DNA of 64,000 nt from Megascapheus bottae (GCA_024803745.1 JANJXV010000024.1:10989427-11053426); one strand, 5' to 3'; positions 36,150 to 48,220 are shown, numbered from the stretch's first letter. Translations and numbers: made by a program. The notes: generated by a model not told the origin, from the letters alone.

Positions 36150-36360
36150 GGCCAGGTAAGGTGGCTCACGTGTGTAATCCTAGCTACTCAGGGGGCTGAG
36201 ACCTGAGCATCACAGTTCAAAGCCAATGCCGACATTAAAATGTCTGTCAGACTCTTACCTCTAATCAAACACTAGGAAACTAGAAGTGGCTCTGTGGCTC
36301 CAGGGTAGCCTGGATCTGAGACAAGCCCAGGCTCAGGGTTCAAGTCCCACAACTGACAAA
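36150..36360 (+). mobile_element. 7SL+Geo dimeric SINE
   Basis: Begins 'ccaggtaaggtggctcacgt'. The right half has lost about 20 bp around the A box ('gtggctccagggtagcctgg'). The tail is an AAAG-rich run. Confidence 0.88.
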
Positions 36361-36671
36361 AAAGAAAGAAAAAGGAAAAAAAAAAGAAAGAAACCTTCAG
36401 GTACCTGAGCAATTATCCTGAACAATTATCCAAAGATAAAGAGATATATCAAGAGACTAGAGAGTGAGTGAAATGTTTTATTTTTCTGAAGGGAAACAAA
36501 AATCCTATCTACTTACAACTTCCTATGGAAATTGTTACTGAAAAGGTTTTGCTTTGAATAAAAGGCTATAAAAAGAAGACCTCAAAAATCCCTTCCAAGT
36601 GAAAGACTCCATGATTGTAAGGACTTGAAAACAGGAGGGGGAAAAAAAGAGCAATTTAAAAAAAAATTTCT

Positions 36672-36956
36672 CACCTTGCACAGTGGCTCACGCCTGTAAT
36701 CCTAGCTACTCAGGAGGTTGAGATCTGAGATCAAGGTTCAAAGCCAGCCTGGGCACAAAAGGACCTGAGACTCTTATCTCCAATTAACCTCTAGAAAATG
36801 GGAAGTGGAGCTTTGTTCAAGGGTAGGGAGATAGCCTTGAGCTGAAGAGCTCAGGGACAATGCCCAGGCCCAGGGATAGGGTGGTAGCCTTGAGCTGAAA
36901 AGCTCAGGGACAGCACCCAGGCCCAGAGTTCAAGCCCCTTGACCCATACAAAAAAA
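36672..36956 (+). mobile_element. 7SL+Geo SINE with internal tandem duplication
   Basis: The right half contains two consecutive copies of a unit of about 55 bp ('gtaggg', 'tagccttgagctga', 'gctcagggaca', 'cccaggcccag'), separated by 'ggata'. The same architecture recurs at about 44.7 and 45.7 kb. Left half and linker ('ccaattaacctctagaaaat') are well preserved. Confidence 0.9.
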
Positions 36957-37162
36957 AAAATCTTCTCATGGACCAGGAGCATGGCCTAGTGGTACAGGGC
37001 TCGCCTAGAATGCACAAAGTCTTGATTTCGATTCCTCAGTACCACGTACACAGATAAAGCCAGAAATGGTGATGTGATTCAAATGGTAGAGCCCAAGCCT
37101 TGAGAAAGGGCCCAAGGCCCTGAGGTTAAGACCCAGGATCAATTAAAAAAAATCTTGTCATG
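36957..37162 (+). mobile_element. IDL-Geo SINE inserted at a SINE tail
   Basis: ID-like half 'catggcctagtggtacaggg' plus Geo half. The flanking 14-mers aaaatcttctcatg and aaaatcttgtcatg (36957-36970, 37149-37162) differ at one base. It landed at the A-rich tail of the preceding SINE. Confidence 0.88.
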
Positions 37163-37454
37163 TGTCAAGCTTCCAAAAAAGCTTTAAAATCCACAGGCCA
37201 CTGTGGATATGATCCATTCTATTTAAAAATCGTAAAATGCTATTGAATTAATTTTGAGTTGTCTGAAACAAAGCACAATGCAAATATATGTACCTTTAGA
37301 GAATTATTGTCCAACCGGGGATAGATTCTTTAGAGGTAATTCCTAGCCTGTAGAAATAATCATTATTTATAGAGTTTGTATTTATTTTATTTTAAAACCT
37401 AAACTTGTACCACTTTATTAGAACTAGTCTTTTAAAATATCATGATTTTTTAAT

Positions 37455-37583
37455 AATTTTTTATTTCAATGTATAGAGGGGTTACAGTTATATTCGTCAG
37501 ATAGAGGGTGCATTACTTCTCACACATTGATATCCCTTCTTATGTTTTTGTCCCCATTTCCCTCCCTCCATCTCTCCCCCCAT
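37455..37583 (-). mobile_element. L1 3'UTR fragment
   Basis: About 130 bp of the same L1 3' end as at 4.3 and 30 kb ('agaggggttacagttatatt', 'tgcattacttctcacacatt'). It stops where the next SINE begins. Confidence 0.85.
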
Positions 37584-37589
37584 GCTTTT

Positions 37590-37822
37590 AAGCTGGGCTC
37601 TGGTAGCTGATACCTGTAATCCTAGCTACTCAGGAGGCTGAGATTTGAGGATCATGATTAAAAGCCATCCCTGACACTAAAGTCCCTGAGACTCTTATCT
37701 CCAATTAACCACCAGAAAACTGGAAGTGACAGAAGTGACGCTGTGGCTCAAGTGGTAGACCGCTAGCCCTGAGCTGAAGAGCTCAGGGACAGCACCCAGG
37801 CCCAGAGTTTAAGCCACACGAA
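37590..37822 (+). mobile_element. 7SL+Geo dimeric SINE
   Basis: Complete dimer ('ctgggctctggtagctgata' to 'gagtttaagccacacgaaag') with an AATA-rich tail. A 10-bp 'gacagaagtgac' stutter lies between the halves. Confidence 0.9.
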
Positions 37823-39320
37823 AGACAATAAATAAATAAGGTGTTAACAAAATATTCATCCATCTATACCACCATCATATTTAGATTGCTGATTTAATAC
37901 GCTGGAAAATGTTATCTTGTGCTATGCCTAATGCTGGTTACAATAGAGGCAGAAATTCAGATGAAATTACAGTCCAAAAGTACACATTTTCATTTTAGCT
38001 CCTTATCACTCAGAGAGATATTTAGAGGTCTAATAAACTTAAATCATAAACGCTCAATCTTGCCACCAAATATTAAACCCACCCTGCTTCCCATGAAGAC
38101 CCTGGCCCCAAACACTCCCAAGGATGTGCTGGCTCAGACCATCACTGAACCCGAAGAGGCCACGTGCAGCACAGGAGTGGCTTTTCCTATTTCATTTTCG
38201 TTAGAGAAGGAAGCTGTGGGAAAAATATTCTCCACTTAATCTACTTTATTTTCAATGAGGTTCTACCTGTAAATATTAATTTATACACCAGCCCAATTCA
38301 TTAGATGTCTAAGCGGCATGAATAATATAAATGAAAAGAAGGAATCCACACTAAAAATAAAGAATGGAATATCCAGGGACTTCCTACCTCAAGCTGGGGA
38401 CCGGCAGGCTGTGGGGGGTGAGGGGGAGAGGATGGCACAGCAGAATTCAAGGACTTAAAATTCCATTTCTGTGGTTTCCAAAACAACAGAACACCCCTCA
38501 TTCCAATAAGCAGGAAAATTACAAGGTAAAGCACTGTAGCACTAAGAAGAAAAGTAATCATTTGGGTCATTTTCAATTAGGACTCTTAGTTCCAAATCAC
38601 CCAAGCCTTTCTACTCAGAATAAGGTTGACTTACACTTTTGCCTACTGAGATCTGTGATCATGTGGTAAATCAAAGCAGTACGGATATGATCTCAGTTTA
38701 CTCAAGGATGAGAAAAATCTGTGAGGCTCCCTCCAAGGATTGCCTTACCTTATAGGAAAAAGACAAAATTGATTCAGCAATCATACATTTCTCTTTCTGA
38801 AGTTAATTGTGCATTTATATTTTAAAAGAATAGCAAAGATGTCCATATGGCTAATAGAAAGAAAACTATGATATCAATACATACTATATAAAGATAAGTT
38901 ATATATAGTTATATAGATATCGAAACAGCAAATCCCACTGCAGTTGACACTGCTGAGTGTGTAGCACTCTGCCCTCTGGGTGCCCTGTGCCCACTGACGT
39001 AGATCTTAACTGAGGCCTCTGGTTTTGCATTCAGGGGGATATGGAGTCACAGCACTTCTACCTTCCTCATTGTGACTCTTCCTAGGAGCTTCCTAATGTG
39101 GTGCTCTGAGTATCTGTTGCAGAGAGAAGCCGTTAGAAGAGAAAGATGTTTCCTCTTCCTCCACTTCCATCCTCATGGCTGATCCTGAGTTAGCATCAGG
39201 TCAGAGGTTTACGAGATTCCTGGGTTTGGGATGCCCTTGCTCTTATCTAGATAACAAAATTGGCTTCCTCATCACCCACCTCCCTCCACTGACCCCATTC
39301 CACATCATTGCTGAAACCTT
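37823..39320. other. Intronic sequence without recognised gene
   Basis: Unique intron. Open frames near 37919-38239 and 38364-38669 have no recognisable domain and no splice context. AT-repeat-like 'agatataagttatatatagt' patches lie near 38880-38925. Confidence 0.5.
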
Positions 39321-39446
39321 TGTACCATGTGTCCTAAAATTCACAGATTGAAATCTAACACCAATGTAATGACAGGAAGAGGCAGGGCCCTTCAGAAGTA
39401 CAGTAACTGACTCATGCGTGGAACCCTGGTGAACGGATCAGAGTCC

Positions 39447-39512
<66 letters not shown>

Positions 39513-39882
39513 TCTATCTCTCTCTTCCTCCTTCTCTCTCTCTTTCTCTTTCTCTCTCCTCTCCTCTATTCTCTCTCCTGTCTCCTCTCCTCTCCTTTCT
39601 TCCTCTCCTCTCTCCTTTCTCCCTCTTCTTCTTTCTTCTTTCTTCTCTTCTCTTCTCTTCTCTTCTCTCCTCTTCCTCTCTCTCCCTCTTCTTTCTCCTC
39701 TCTCATGTTAGGATACATTGAAAAGAGAAGATGGTATGCTTGAAATCAGGAAGAGAGACATCACCAAAGACCCACCTACTGATACCTGATTTCACACTTC
39801 AGTCTCTAGGCCTAGTTTTTATTGTTTAAGTCATCCAGTCTTCTATTATAGCATCCCCAGCAAGTACAGTACTAACTGATAA
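39321..39882 (+). mobile_element. ERVL-MaLR-type LTR with an expanded pyrimidine tract
   Basis: 5' landmarks 'gtcctaaaattcacagattg', 'aatctaacaccaatgtaatg' and 'gaggcagggcccttc' precede a 250-bp pyrimidine tract. 3' landmarks 'tttttattgtttaagtcatc', 'ccagtcttctattatagcat' and 'gtactaactgataat' follow it. This is the usual order of MaLR LTRs. It is noncoding, and no internal retroviral gene is present. Confidence 0.6.
39447..39703. repeat. (CT)n and derived pyrimidine microsatellite
   Basis: Pure (CT)n at 39454-39509, then degenerate CTT/CCT/TCTCC units to about 39703 with very few purines. Confidence 0.95.
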
Positions 39883-40249
39883 TATTTGCTTCTTTGAACA
39901 AAGATAGCTTTCATCTAAAACCCAGCATGTTTCTCATTACTGTAGCTCTTATGACATCATATTGTTCATTGTTGTTCTATGTTAATGATGTCTTCCCCCC
40001 AACCCCCATTCAGTTCTAAGCAACTTGACAGCTCAGGATTGTCTGCCTCTTTCACACCATTTGTCCATCTGTTACAGTGTCAAACAATGTGCAAATACCT
40101 ATGGGATAGTGACAATGTCCGATGATGAACTGATTGAATATTACCTAAACAATTGTTCACCCAATTCAGAGCCCTGCACTTGCTAGACAGGTATATCATT
40201 TCAATCACTGTCCCACCCCAGCCCATTTTGATTTATTCAGGTGATGGTT
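39883..40249. other. Intronic sequence without recognised gene
   Basis: Nothing recognised. Confidence 0.5.
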
Positions 40250-40472
40250 TCATGGAATCCCCCACACATATTGGGGTCAATCTCCACTCAAATCCTCTTA
40301 CAACCTCCTACATCACTAGGGCCACAAACATACACTACCACACCTGGCTTGTTTCGTGGGGATGAGGTCTCACTAACTTTTTGCCCTGGCTGGCCTCTTA
40401 ACTGTGATTCTCCAATCTCTGATTCTTGGGTATTTGAAATTACAGGTACCACTTCCAGCTCCTGAGTAGCTG
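40250..40472 (-). mobile_element. Old 7SL-like SINE monomers
   Basis: The reverse complement gives two worn 7SL/B1-like units, with 'gccaggtgtggtagtgtatg' and 'ggtacctgtaatttcaaata' as their 5' blocks and 'gaggccagccagggc' in the middle. Confidence 0.5.
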
Positions 40473-40802
40473 TTTTTTAATAAAAGTGAGTTGATAAGTC
40501 AAGACCAAAGGAACAAAAAGTACATGATATCCTTAATATGTAGATATTAAGTCCAAACACTACAACACGATGACTCCATAACCCAAGGTTATGGACATAG
40601 TCTTGGAGATATAAACATAACTACATAGACATAAAAATCTATGATGAACTATATACTCTATAGACATATGTTTTATTGCATATATTAATATGTATCTATG
40701 ACGTACAAACCCTCAGCTTAATTTTACTCATGTTCTGAAATCTATGTGCCAATGATTGTATATAGAGATTCCCTTCTTGAATACTTGTTTGTTAAACACT
40801 AG

Positions 40803-40857
40803 ATTTGAGCAAAAAAGCTCAGATAGTGATCAGGCCTTGAGTTCAAGCCTTAGGACT

Positions 40858-40904
<47 letters not shown>
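40803..40904 (+). mobile_element. SINE 3' end with (CA)n tail
   Basis: Only the last 57 bp of a Geo half remain ('gagttcaagccttaggacta'), leading straight into about 45 bp of (CA)n at 40860-40904. Confidence 0.85.
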
Positions 40905-40906
<2 letters not shown>

Positions 40907-42261
40907 TACAAAGGAAGTAATATATTTATCTACTTCTCACAATTAAGAAACCTAGATTTAAAGAAATGTAAGACCCACCATTAATACGTATAAAGAATTT
41001 ATTTTCATCTGTTTAAAAGAAGTATCAGCCTCACTAGAGAAATATATTACAATACCCTAAAATTTAAAATAGACAGCCTATCATGATAACAAAGATGATA
41101 TCTTATAAGCCACACACATCTAACAAATCTGCATATGCAGGATATGGCATTTGTTCAGCAGACAATAAACACAAACGTTCTGAAGATGCTAATAAACAGA
41201 AGTGTCACCTTGTATAGATATTGAAAGTGTAACCAATAGTGCAAACACTAGCTGGAGCTAGAACTCACTCTGGTTCTATGTGGAGGGAAACAAAAGAAAG
41301 GTATCGATGAACACATGAGCATAAACACATGGCCCAGGGTGTGGAGGACTCAGAGAAACAGATCCATGACTTCTCTACATCTGGGGCTGACAAGTGGGCC
41401 TCATGGATTACTGCAAGGAAACCAGCCCCTCTATGTCAGGGGTACCTATAAGAGCCTTGGAGGGAGACACACACTCAGCATTGATAACGCCTATTGGTTT
41501 GCTGGGCTGAGAGTACAGGAATGCTGCAGAGTGAGGTCATTCTGGAGGACAATACTATACCTAGACCCCTTCACCTATGTACAATATACAAAAATTATTG
41601 GTACATTTTTGTGTTGTTAAGCATGCTCAGGGAAAGCCAGGGTTCCTAATCATACCTAAAAGAGATAACATTCCCTTGCTAGCAAGTGTGTTTTATCAAT
41701 TAAACGGGTAGCATGCCCCTTTCCCACTGTGGGAAGAGAAGGGACTTCTGTGACCCTCTATTGATTAAGACTGTGATTGAATGCTATTTGCAATCGCATG
41801 GCATAATCGTTGCTGTCATGGTTTCTGAAGACGAATTGCTAGGAACTGAGCATTGCATCTTTTGTCTCTTACTATTCTCAGCTCCCACTTAATGTGTAAA
41901 ATCCAGTCTAAGTTTTTTGCAATCAGTTGACTGTAGTGTCTCAGCAGTTAAAAAAAATGAATAACTGTTGTAATTTAGGTGACCCTACTTTAAGAACTGT
42001 GTTCAAGTGGCCATCGCATTCATTGAGACGTGAGTTATGCATGCATTATTTAGTAAAGAACACAGCTTCCAAAGCAGAGCACAATTAAAAATAGATCCAT
42101 ACAGCAGCTGCTGTGATTATAACCAGAATGAGCACAAGTCTAACCAGGTATGAGTCAAAAGAAAATAGGTTGCTGTCAGACAGAACATTGCTAAATCTCA
42201 TTTTTGTTTTGCATCCCTTGCCTTGCTAAGTCAGCCAGCAAGCAATTTGTATGGAGCCCTG
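40905..42261. other. Repeat-free intron, possible conserved noncoding sequence
   Basis: No repeat is recognised. The part about 41760-42200 is rich in regulatory-like cores: 'atttgcaatcgcatg', repeated TTAAT/TAATT, and the palindrome cagcagctgctg near 42100. Conservation is not shown. Confidence 0.35.
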
Positions 42262-42420
42262 GTTTTCAATGCATGGTCTGCAAAACAGCAACGTCAGCAT
42301 CAACTACAAACCATGAGAAAGAAATGCCAGTTCTCAGACCTGCCCTGAATCTACAGAATCAGAAACTCTGATGGTGGGCTCAGCAATCCATGGTTCAGTG
42401 TTTGAGAGCCACTCAACTAG
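42262..42420 (-). mobile_element. MER5A-like DNA transposon (hAT-Charlie), ancient
   Basis: Ordered similarity to the nonautonomous MER5A element: 'caacgtcagcatcaactac', 'gaaatgccagttctcagacc', 'acagaatcagaaactctgat', 'ggctcagcaatccatg' and a 'tgagagccactcaac' end. Worn terminal inverted repeats. The strand assignment depends on the consensus direction. Confidence 0.6.
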
Positions 42421-44029
42421 AGCTACAAGACAGAATTTAGAGTTTAAGTCTCCACAGGAATGCAAACCTGTTGGTAGAAAAAAAAAATAAGGAAAAGACA
42501 GTCAGACAGGCAGACAGGCATAAAAAGGAGAGAGGGAGGGAGAAAAAGGGAGGGAGAAAGAATGCTCTAAAAAGCAGTTTATAAAGGTTCTTTAACAAAA
42601 ACAAAATCTTTAGGGAAAATGAGTAGAAACATTACATTACTTTCCTAATACAAATGTATTTATTTATTTAAATCTACCCTGACTTGTCCTAGGCAGGTTT
42701 ACTGACAACTTCCTAAGCAAAAATATATATCCAATTCCCAGTAACACTCTTTCACGATTTTTTTAAAAACAACCTAATCGTAAATACCCAAAGATAAACA
42801 TTAATCACTAAGTAAGTGCTTAAGATGTCTGCAAATAAAACACTGTAGTGAAAATCCAAATCATTTGAGGTTACAGAAAAGGTAAGTAAGAGTTTTTAAT
42901 TCACCAAGAAGTTTAAAATCTTCCACTCAGCTAGAGGTGTGTCTCGAGGAGGAGAGCACTTGCCTAGCAAACACAAGGTGCTGAGTTCAAACCCCAGGAT
43001 GGAAAGAAAGAAAATATTTTTCACCCTACAAGAGCCAAGGTGTTCCTTTCACCGTTGGAGTGCATGGTCGCAACACTGACTCTAAGGTACTACGTGTTGT
43101 GAACAGCCATCCTCTGTGATGCATTCATGCTTATGTCACATGTGCTAACATTAGAGTGAGATGTTTGGGTTATGTATTAACACAGCTGCTTTGTGGGTCC
43201 TAAAAAGAAGATTCCATTATGCAAAAATTCACTGTAGAACTAACAGTATTTGAATAAGTCTCTAATAATGTTGCAACAGATTTTTTTCAAGTACTTACAC
43301 ATCCTAAGAAATCAAATTGGAATATTATTAATTACTTCTCTAAAATAAATTACAAGTCCATCTAATTTTAAAAAGAAAACAGCCAAGCAGCCACTAAAAC
43401 AAAGAAATTGTCTTATAGTAATTAATGCCAGACAATTAACATAATCATCTGGTAATCCTTTCAAATATATCAAGGCAAGATTCCACCCAATTTCATTTGT
43501 CTTGGATTGGGTTTGAACACCTCTACATTTATAGTTATCCACATAATGGTAACCTTCAATCTGGGCTGAGAATGACCAATGTATACCTGTACAAACCAAC
43601 ATGGAAATCTCTCCCAGATGCATTATCAAATAAAAAAGAAAATTATAAGATGTATCTCTTAATAGAAGTATGTGTGTGTATATATAAAGAAATTTTGCTG
43701 ATAAATATATGAGGAAGTGGGCCTTCCATTTACACATGAACTTACGTTAAAAAAAACTTTCAAAAAGAGAATGTACCCATCTATTTAATTCTTAAGTTTA
43801 GAACTCTATTTAGAGAAAACGTGAGTGCACAGAAAAATGAGGAAGCACATGAAAATAGGAACTCTCAAAATATTCAGTATTTCCTTCTTGTTCCCCTGAA
43901 TATTCATTCTGTTCCTATTTCTTAAAAAGCATAAAAAAGTGAAACAAAATTCTATTTCTGTCCTATCTGTCCAGATATTATTTCTAATATTTGACATTGG
44001 AAGGAAGGAATACGTATGGGACATGATTG
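42421..44029. other. Intronic sequence with an ID-like SINE inside
   Basis: A GA-rich patch of 'agacaggcagacaggc' and 'gagggaggga' repeats lies at 42500-42560. Otherwise unique intron. The 141-codon frame at 43312-43737 has no recognisable domain. Confidence 0.5.
42931..43012 (+). mobile_element. ID-like tRNA-derived SINE
   Basis: Single tRNA(Ala)-like unit: 'gagagcacttgcctagcaaa', then 'gctgagttcaaaccccagga', then a GAAA-rich tail. Confidence 0.75.
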
Positions 44030-44215
44030 GTCATTTATTCATATTCATTTAACATTCACTAGATTCCCAGACAGGGCTAGGCCAAGGAGCAAGAAACACA
44101 GCAACTAGTGAGATATACATTCCCTGCCCTCACATAGCTTATGGTCTAGTCCCAGAGCCAGCCATAGACAAGTAAACAACTACAATCATGTGAGACAAAT
44201 GTCAAGGGAAGGACT
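44030..44215 (+). mobile_element. L2-family 3' end, ancient
   Basis: Matches the L2 3' pattern in order: 'tcatttattcatattcattt', 'gacagggctaggccaaggag', 'attccctgccctcacatagc', 'ttatggtctagtcc', 'acaagtaaacaa'. Confidence 0.6.
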
Positions 44216-44273
44216 GCTACACTGTGCTATGCAATAAAGAAAAACTAGTCAAGGATGTGAGAAAAGACTTTGC

Positions 44274-44507
44274 AAAGTAGAGGGTAAAGGGCTAGAAATA
44301 TGGCTCCGTGGTAGAGTGCTTCCCAGCATGCATGAAGCCCTGGGTTTAATTCCTCAGTACCACATAAACAGCAAAGGCCAGAAGTGGTGCTGTGGTTCAA
44401 GTGGTAGAGTACTAGCCTTGAGCAAAAGAAGCTAAGGGACAGTGCCCAGTCCCTGAGTTCAAGCCCCAAGACTAGCCAAACAGCAACAACAAAAAAAGTA
44501 GAGAGTA
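44274..44507 (+). mobile_element. IDL-Geo SINE with 13-bp target-site duplication
   Basis: The ID-like half ('atggctccgtggtagagtgc', 'gggtttaattcc') plus the Geo half ends in a (CAA)n/A tail. The flanking 13-mers aaagtagagggta and aaagtagagagta differ at one base. Confidence 0.9.
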
Positions 44508-44550
44508 TACCTCTGTCCTGGGGAAAATAGTAACCATTAAATGGTTTTAA

Positions 44551-44790
44551 GGAACCCGGTGAGTAGCTTCATACCTGTAATCTTAGCTACTCAGGAGGCC
44601 AAGATCTGAGGATCAAGGTTCAAAGCCAGCTGGGGCACAAAAGAACCTGAGACTCTTATCTCCAATTTAACCTCTAGAAAATGGAAGTGGGGCTTGGCTC
44701 TAGGAACAACGCCCAGGCTCAGGGATAATGTGGTAGCCTTGAGCTGAAGAGCTCAGGGACAGTGCCCAGGCCAAGGTTTTAAAGAGAGAT
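44551..44790 (+). mobile_element. 7SL+Geo SINE of the duplicated subfamily, first unit deleted
   Basis: The left half is complete. In the right half 'cgcccaggctcagggataat' keeps the joint between the two units seen at 36.8 kb, but most of the first unit is lost. Confidence 0.85.
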
Positions 44791-45680
44791 ACATTACCAA
44801 GTCTACATTTTTTTGTATTATCATGTCAGTTGTTGGGTCCAACTAGCCCATGGGCAGTGCCCATTGTCACCCAATGCTACAACTTCTAGCCACTGTAAAA
44901 GAGAATACTCACCCTGTCTCATGCCAGGTGAATGAGCTTTCCTCAGTTAAATTAGAGATTGCTACAGTGTCAAAGAATTAGATCTCTCAGTTTCCCATTA
45001 TCTTTGGGTTGTCACATAAGATTTATATGAAAGGTTCCCTCCTGCACAGTCTATTGAGTGGGTTCATTTTATTTGTCCCTCCAACTATAGGAGCCTGGAT
45101 ATGGCAAATTTTACAGTTAATAAAACTGTATATAATAAGCACTCGCCTGAAACGGTGGCTACAATTGGAAGCTTCTGTTGGAAGAAAATACATCTTTGTA
45201 AACATTGAAAAGTAAGCAAAGATTTCCAGGGGAACAGGATAGCTCTTCATATTTCATTTGTTTAACTTGAAGATCAATTTTAGTCATTTAGCAGTACAAC
45301 TCTATCTGGGGATGAATTAACCCTCCCATAGATTTCTATGGGAAAGTCTTAGTTGATGGCTTTCAAATAATATACTACTGACCATCTAACCCCGATCCTT
45401 CAAGAGTACAAAATTAACAATCGAGATAAAGTTAACTAGTAACACAGAAGAGAGAGAAATTATATCTGACACGGTTCCCTTATAACCCAATGAATCTTTG
45501 TGGACCTTAATGTGAGTTACCTCCAGCATCAATGTGCTATTTTTAACTTGGAATGATCAATCTTTGCTCAACTTAAGCTATCTGATTAGTGGTTTGAGGA
45601 ATTGATTTGCTCTAATTTAAAGGAAAGGGCTAGAAATGTTCTAGGAAAGGAAGAAAGGCTTCTTTACAAAACATAAGCAA

Positions 45681-45832
45681 CTGGCTCCAGGGTAAGGCAG
45701 TAGCCTTGAGCTGAAGAGCTCAGGGACAATGCCTACGCCCAGGGTTAGCGTGGTAGCCCTGAGCTGAAGAACTCAGGGACAGGACCCAGGCTGAGTTTGA
45801 GCCCCATGACCCCCCCAAAAAATAAATAAATA
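45681..45832 (+). mobile_element. Duplicated-subfamily SINE, right half only
   Basis: 5'-truncated: two tandem units ('ggcagtagccttgagctgaa', then 'gtggtagccctgagctgaag') joined by 'gcccagggttagc'. It ends 'gagccccatgacc' with an AATA-rich tail. Confidence 0.85.
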
Positions 45833-46134
45833 AGCAAGCAAGCACATTTCTGGGCTTCACTGTCGGAACTCTTCATGGTGGTTGTTTTAATTTTATTTAT
45901 TTATGTCTAGCTATATAATCTCTGAAAGCTAGACCCCTCTCTTCAGTAGATTTAGCAAAGTTCAGGGAGCCCTGAGTTGTCATTTGTACTTTTGTTTCAG
46001 ATGGAATTATCCTGGGTCTAACATGTCACACTGCCCAAATTGATGCTACTGTCATCTAAAGCCATTAACTTACTAGAGGAGCTGCCAGACAATCATCTAG
46101 ATGACTGTTCTGCTTCATGTCAGCCTGTGTGTGT

Positions 46135-46184
<50 letters not shown>

Positions 46185-48042
46185 GGTTTAATACTGCTGC
46201 TACAAAGTTCAGATTATTAAAATGTTGTTTTGCTACTCTCAAGTGTAGCTCTACTCTTAACACACCTGTGGGATGTGAGTCACCCCCAACTCCTCTCCAT
46301 GAAGGGAAAGGGAGGATGGGGGGTGTGGGGTGGACCCACACTTCTTACTCATTGGGTTCTGCCACTGACACCCCCCCCCAGGAAATTGTGATAATCTAAT
46401 ATACATCTCAGGAAGAATGAAGTTCACACGACCCTTGCGGAGAGGACTGTTGATTCAGTGGAGCATCCAGGACCCTATGGGCCTAGGCCACACCTTTCTT
46501 GCACCAGTTCCATGTCCAACTCTCACGTTACACAGACCAGCTTTTTCATTTGCTTTCATTTCTGAGAGTTAGTAAAAAGAGAAAGAAAACTGGAACAACA
46601 TGGCTTCTCCGTACACAAGATGAGCCAGACCACCCGTGCTACAGGCAGGGAAGGCAGCTCCCTAGGAGCTAGACTCAAGTCCTACAGCAAATACAGCCCT
46701 CTTCTGACTTAAACAAAGACAGACTAACGCGCAAATGACAGATGATACCTGCTCCTTCGCACCAGGCTTTGGCTAGAACACTGGATGAGGTTGGACAAGA
46801 CTGAAGTTAGAGGAAGGCAAGAGTACCTGGGGAACTGTGTCGTATTCACAGTTTAGTCTAGAAAGTACCTGTTGGTAGAAACAGGACTTTGCCAGCATTT
46901 CCCGAGAAGAAAACGGAGGTATTTGGAGTGGGTTTCCTCTTTTGGTCCAGATATTTTCTATAAAAAAATCTTTAAAACATGTTCCAGCCACATTCTTAAA
47001 ACTCCAATTCATATTTGTTGCTGAGCAGGAGAGGCAATTCATAAAATTAAGACCTTGTTTAGACCCTGGAGGTTAAGGTTAATTGTTTATACAGCTTCAA
47101 CCCAAAAGGTGCTACGTTATTTAACCCTATTAATCCAGGAGTAAGCGGCAATACTCTGATTTCTGTGTAGCTTTATAGATTTAGTAGGTCTTAGGCTGTC
47201 CAGGAGGAGCTGTAAACTGTCCTAAAATTGACTTTCCTTCCAGTTACAGCATTTGACCTAAGAAGAGTATTGTTCAAGAAGGAATTGTATCCCAATCTCT
47301 AATGCATGGTCAGTCATTTCTTTGATAACTATTCTAATGTTTCATAGCTGTCCTAAAACATGAGTATAAACAGCCATTCGTATATAAAGTGAACCATTTT
47401 CCATCCAAAGAGCAATCATCATTACTTCATAGTTAAAATCACTATGGAGTGCTAGCCAGAGGTCACACACAAACCATCGAAGTAAACAAAAGCAACATAA
47501 TTCTAAGTCACAATTAACTAATTCACATCCACGTGATTGCGGGTTCAGCTGGAACATGGACTGCGGACCGACAGACCTCACAGGCTGGTGTCTGAATGAG
47601 ATCAATTCTTCAAATGCAGTGAATTTGTGAATTTGTAGCTGGTGAATAAATAGATTGGCATCAGTTAAATGCTGATTCTGTGTGTGTGTGTGTGTGCACT
47701 GATGGTATAGCTAGTTATGCACCAGCTACCATAGCTGGCTAAAAGTGGTCTAGTCCCCAAAAGTGACTCAGGAGTTTGCCCAATGTGCTGGCTCTGCCCA
47801 GATGCTCAATAGTATTTCTCTTACCGGGTCACATGGAATTCCTCTTCAATTATCCAATAAAGTCAGAAAACCTACTAGTAAGTTAGCAGAATAGCCAGAT
47901 CCAGCTTATGTAAAACAAATCTGTCCTCTGGCCTTCCCATGACTCTTAAGTGTCCTTTCGCAACCCCAAAAGCCAAAAGATACAGCCAGACTTTGGCATA
48001 ATACTTCACCTGCAATTTCTCTGGATTAAGAACACTCAATAA
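45833..48042. other. Intronic sequence with (TG)n runs
   Basis: A (TG)n run of about 55 bp lies at 46126-46182 and a short one at 47681-47696. The stretch 46400-47640 is repeat-free unique sequence. No exon recognised. Confidence 0.5.
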
Positions 48043-48220
48043 GCCAGGTATCAGTGTTTTAGACCCATAATCCTAGGAGGCTAGGATCTGAGGACTATGG
48101 TTCAGACTCAATCCCAGCAAGAAAGTCCATGAGACTCTTATGTCCAAGGACAGTGCTCAGGTCTAAGGACAGTGCTCAGGCCTAGTTCAAGCCCCAGGAC
48201 TGGAGAGAGAAAAAAAACAG
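48043..48220 (+). mobile_element. 7SL+Geo SINE with deletion and short duplication
   Basis: The left half is intact. The linker and A-box region are missing. A direct repeat 'aaggacagtgctcagg' appears twice in the right half, before 'gttcaagccccaggactgg'. Confidence 0.85.

Noticed and set aside
39321..39882. Possible intact endogenous retrovirus
   Set aside because: Only an old solo LTR-like sequence is present; there are no gag, pol or env frames nearby.
46040..46399. 119-codon frame with a Val-Cys repeat
   Set aside because: Translation of the (TG)n microsatellite.
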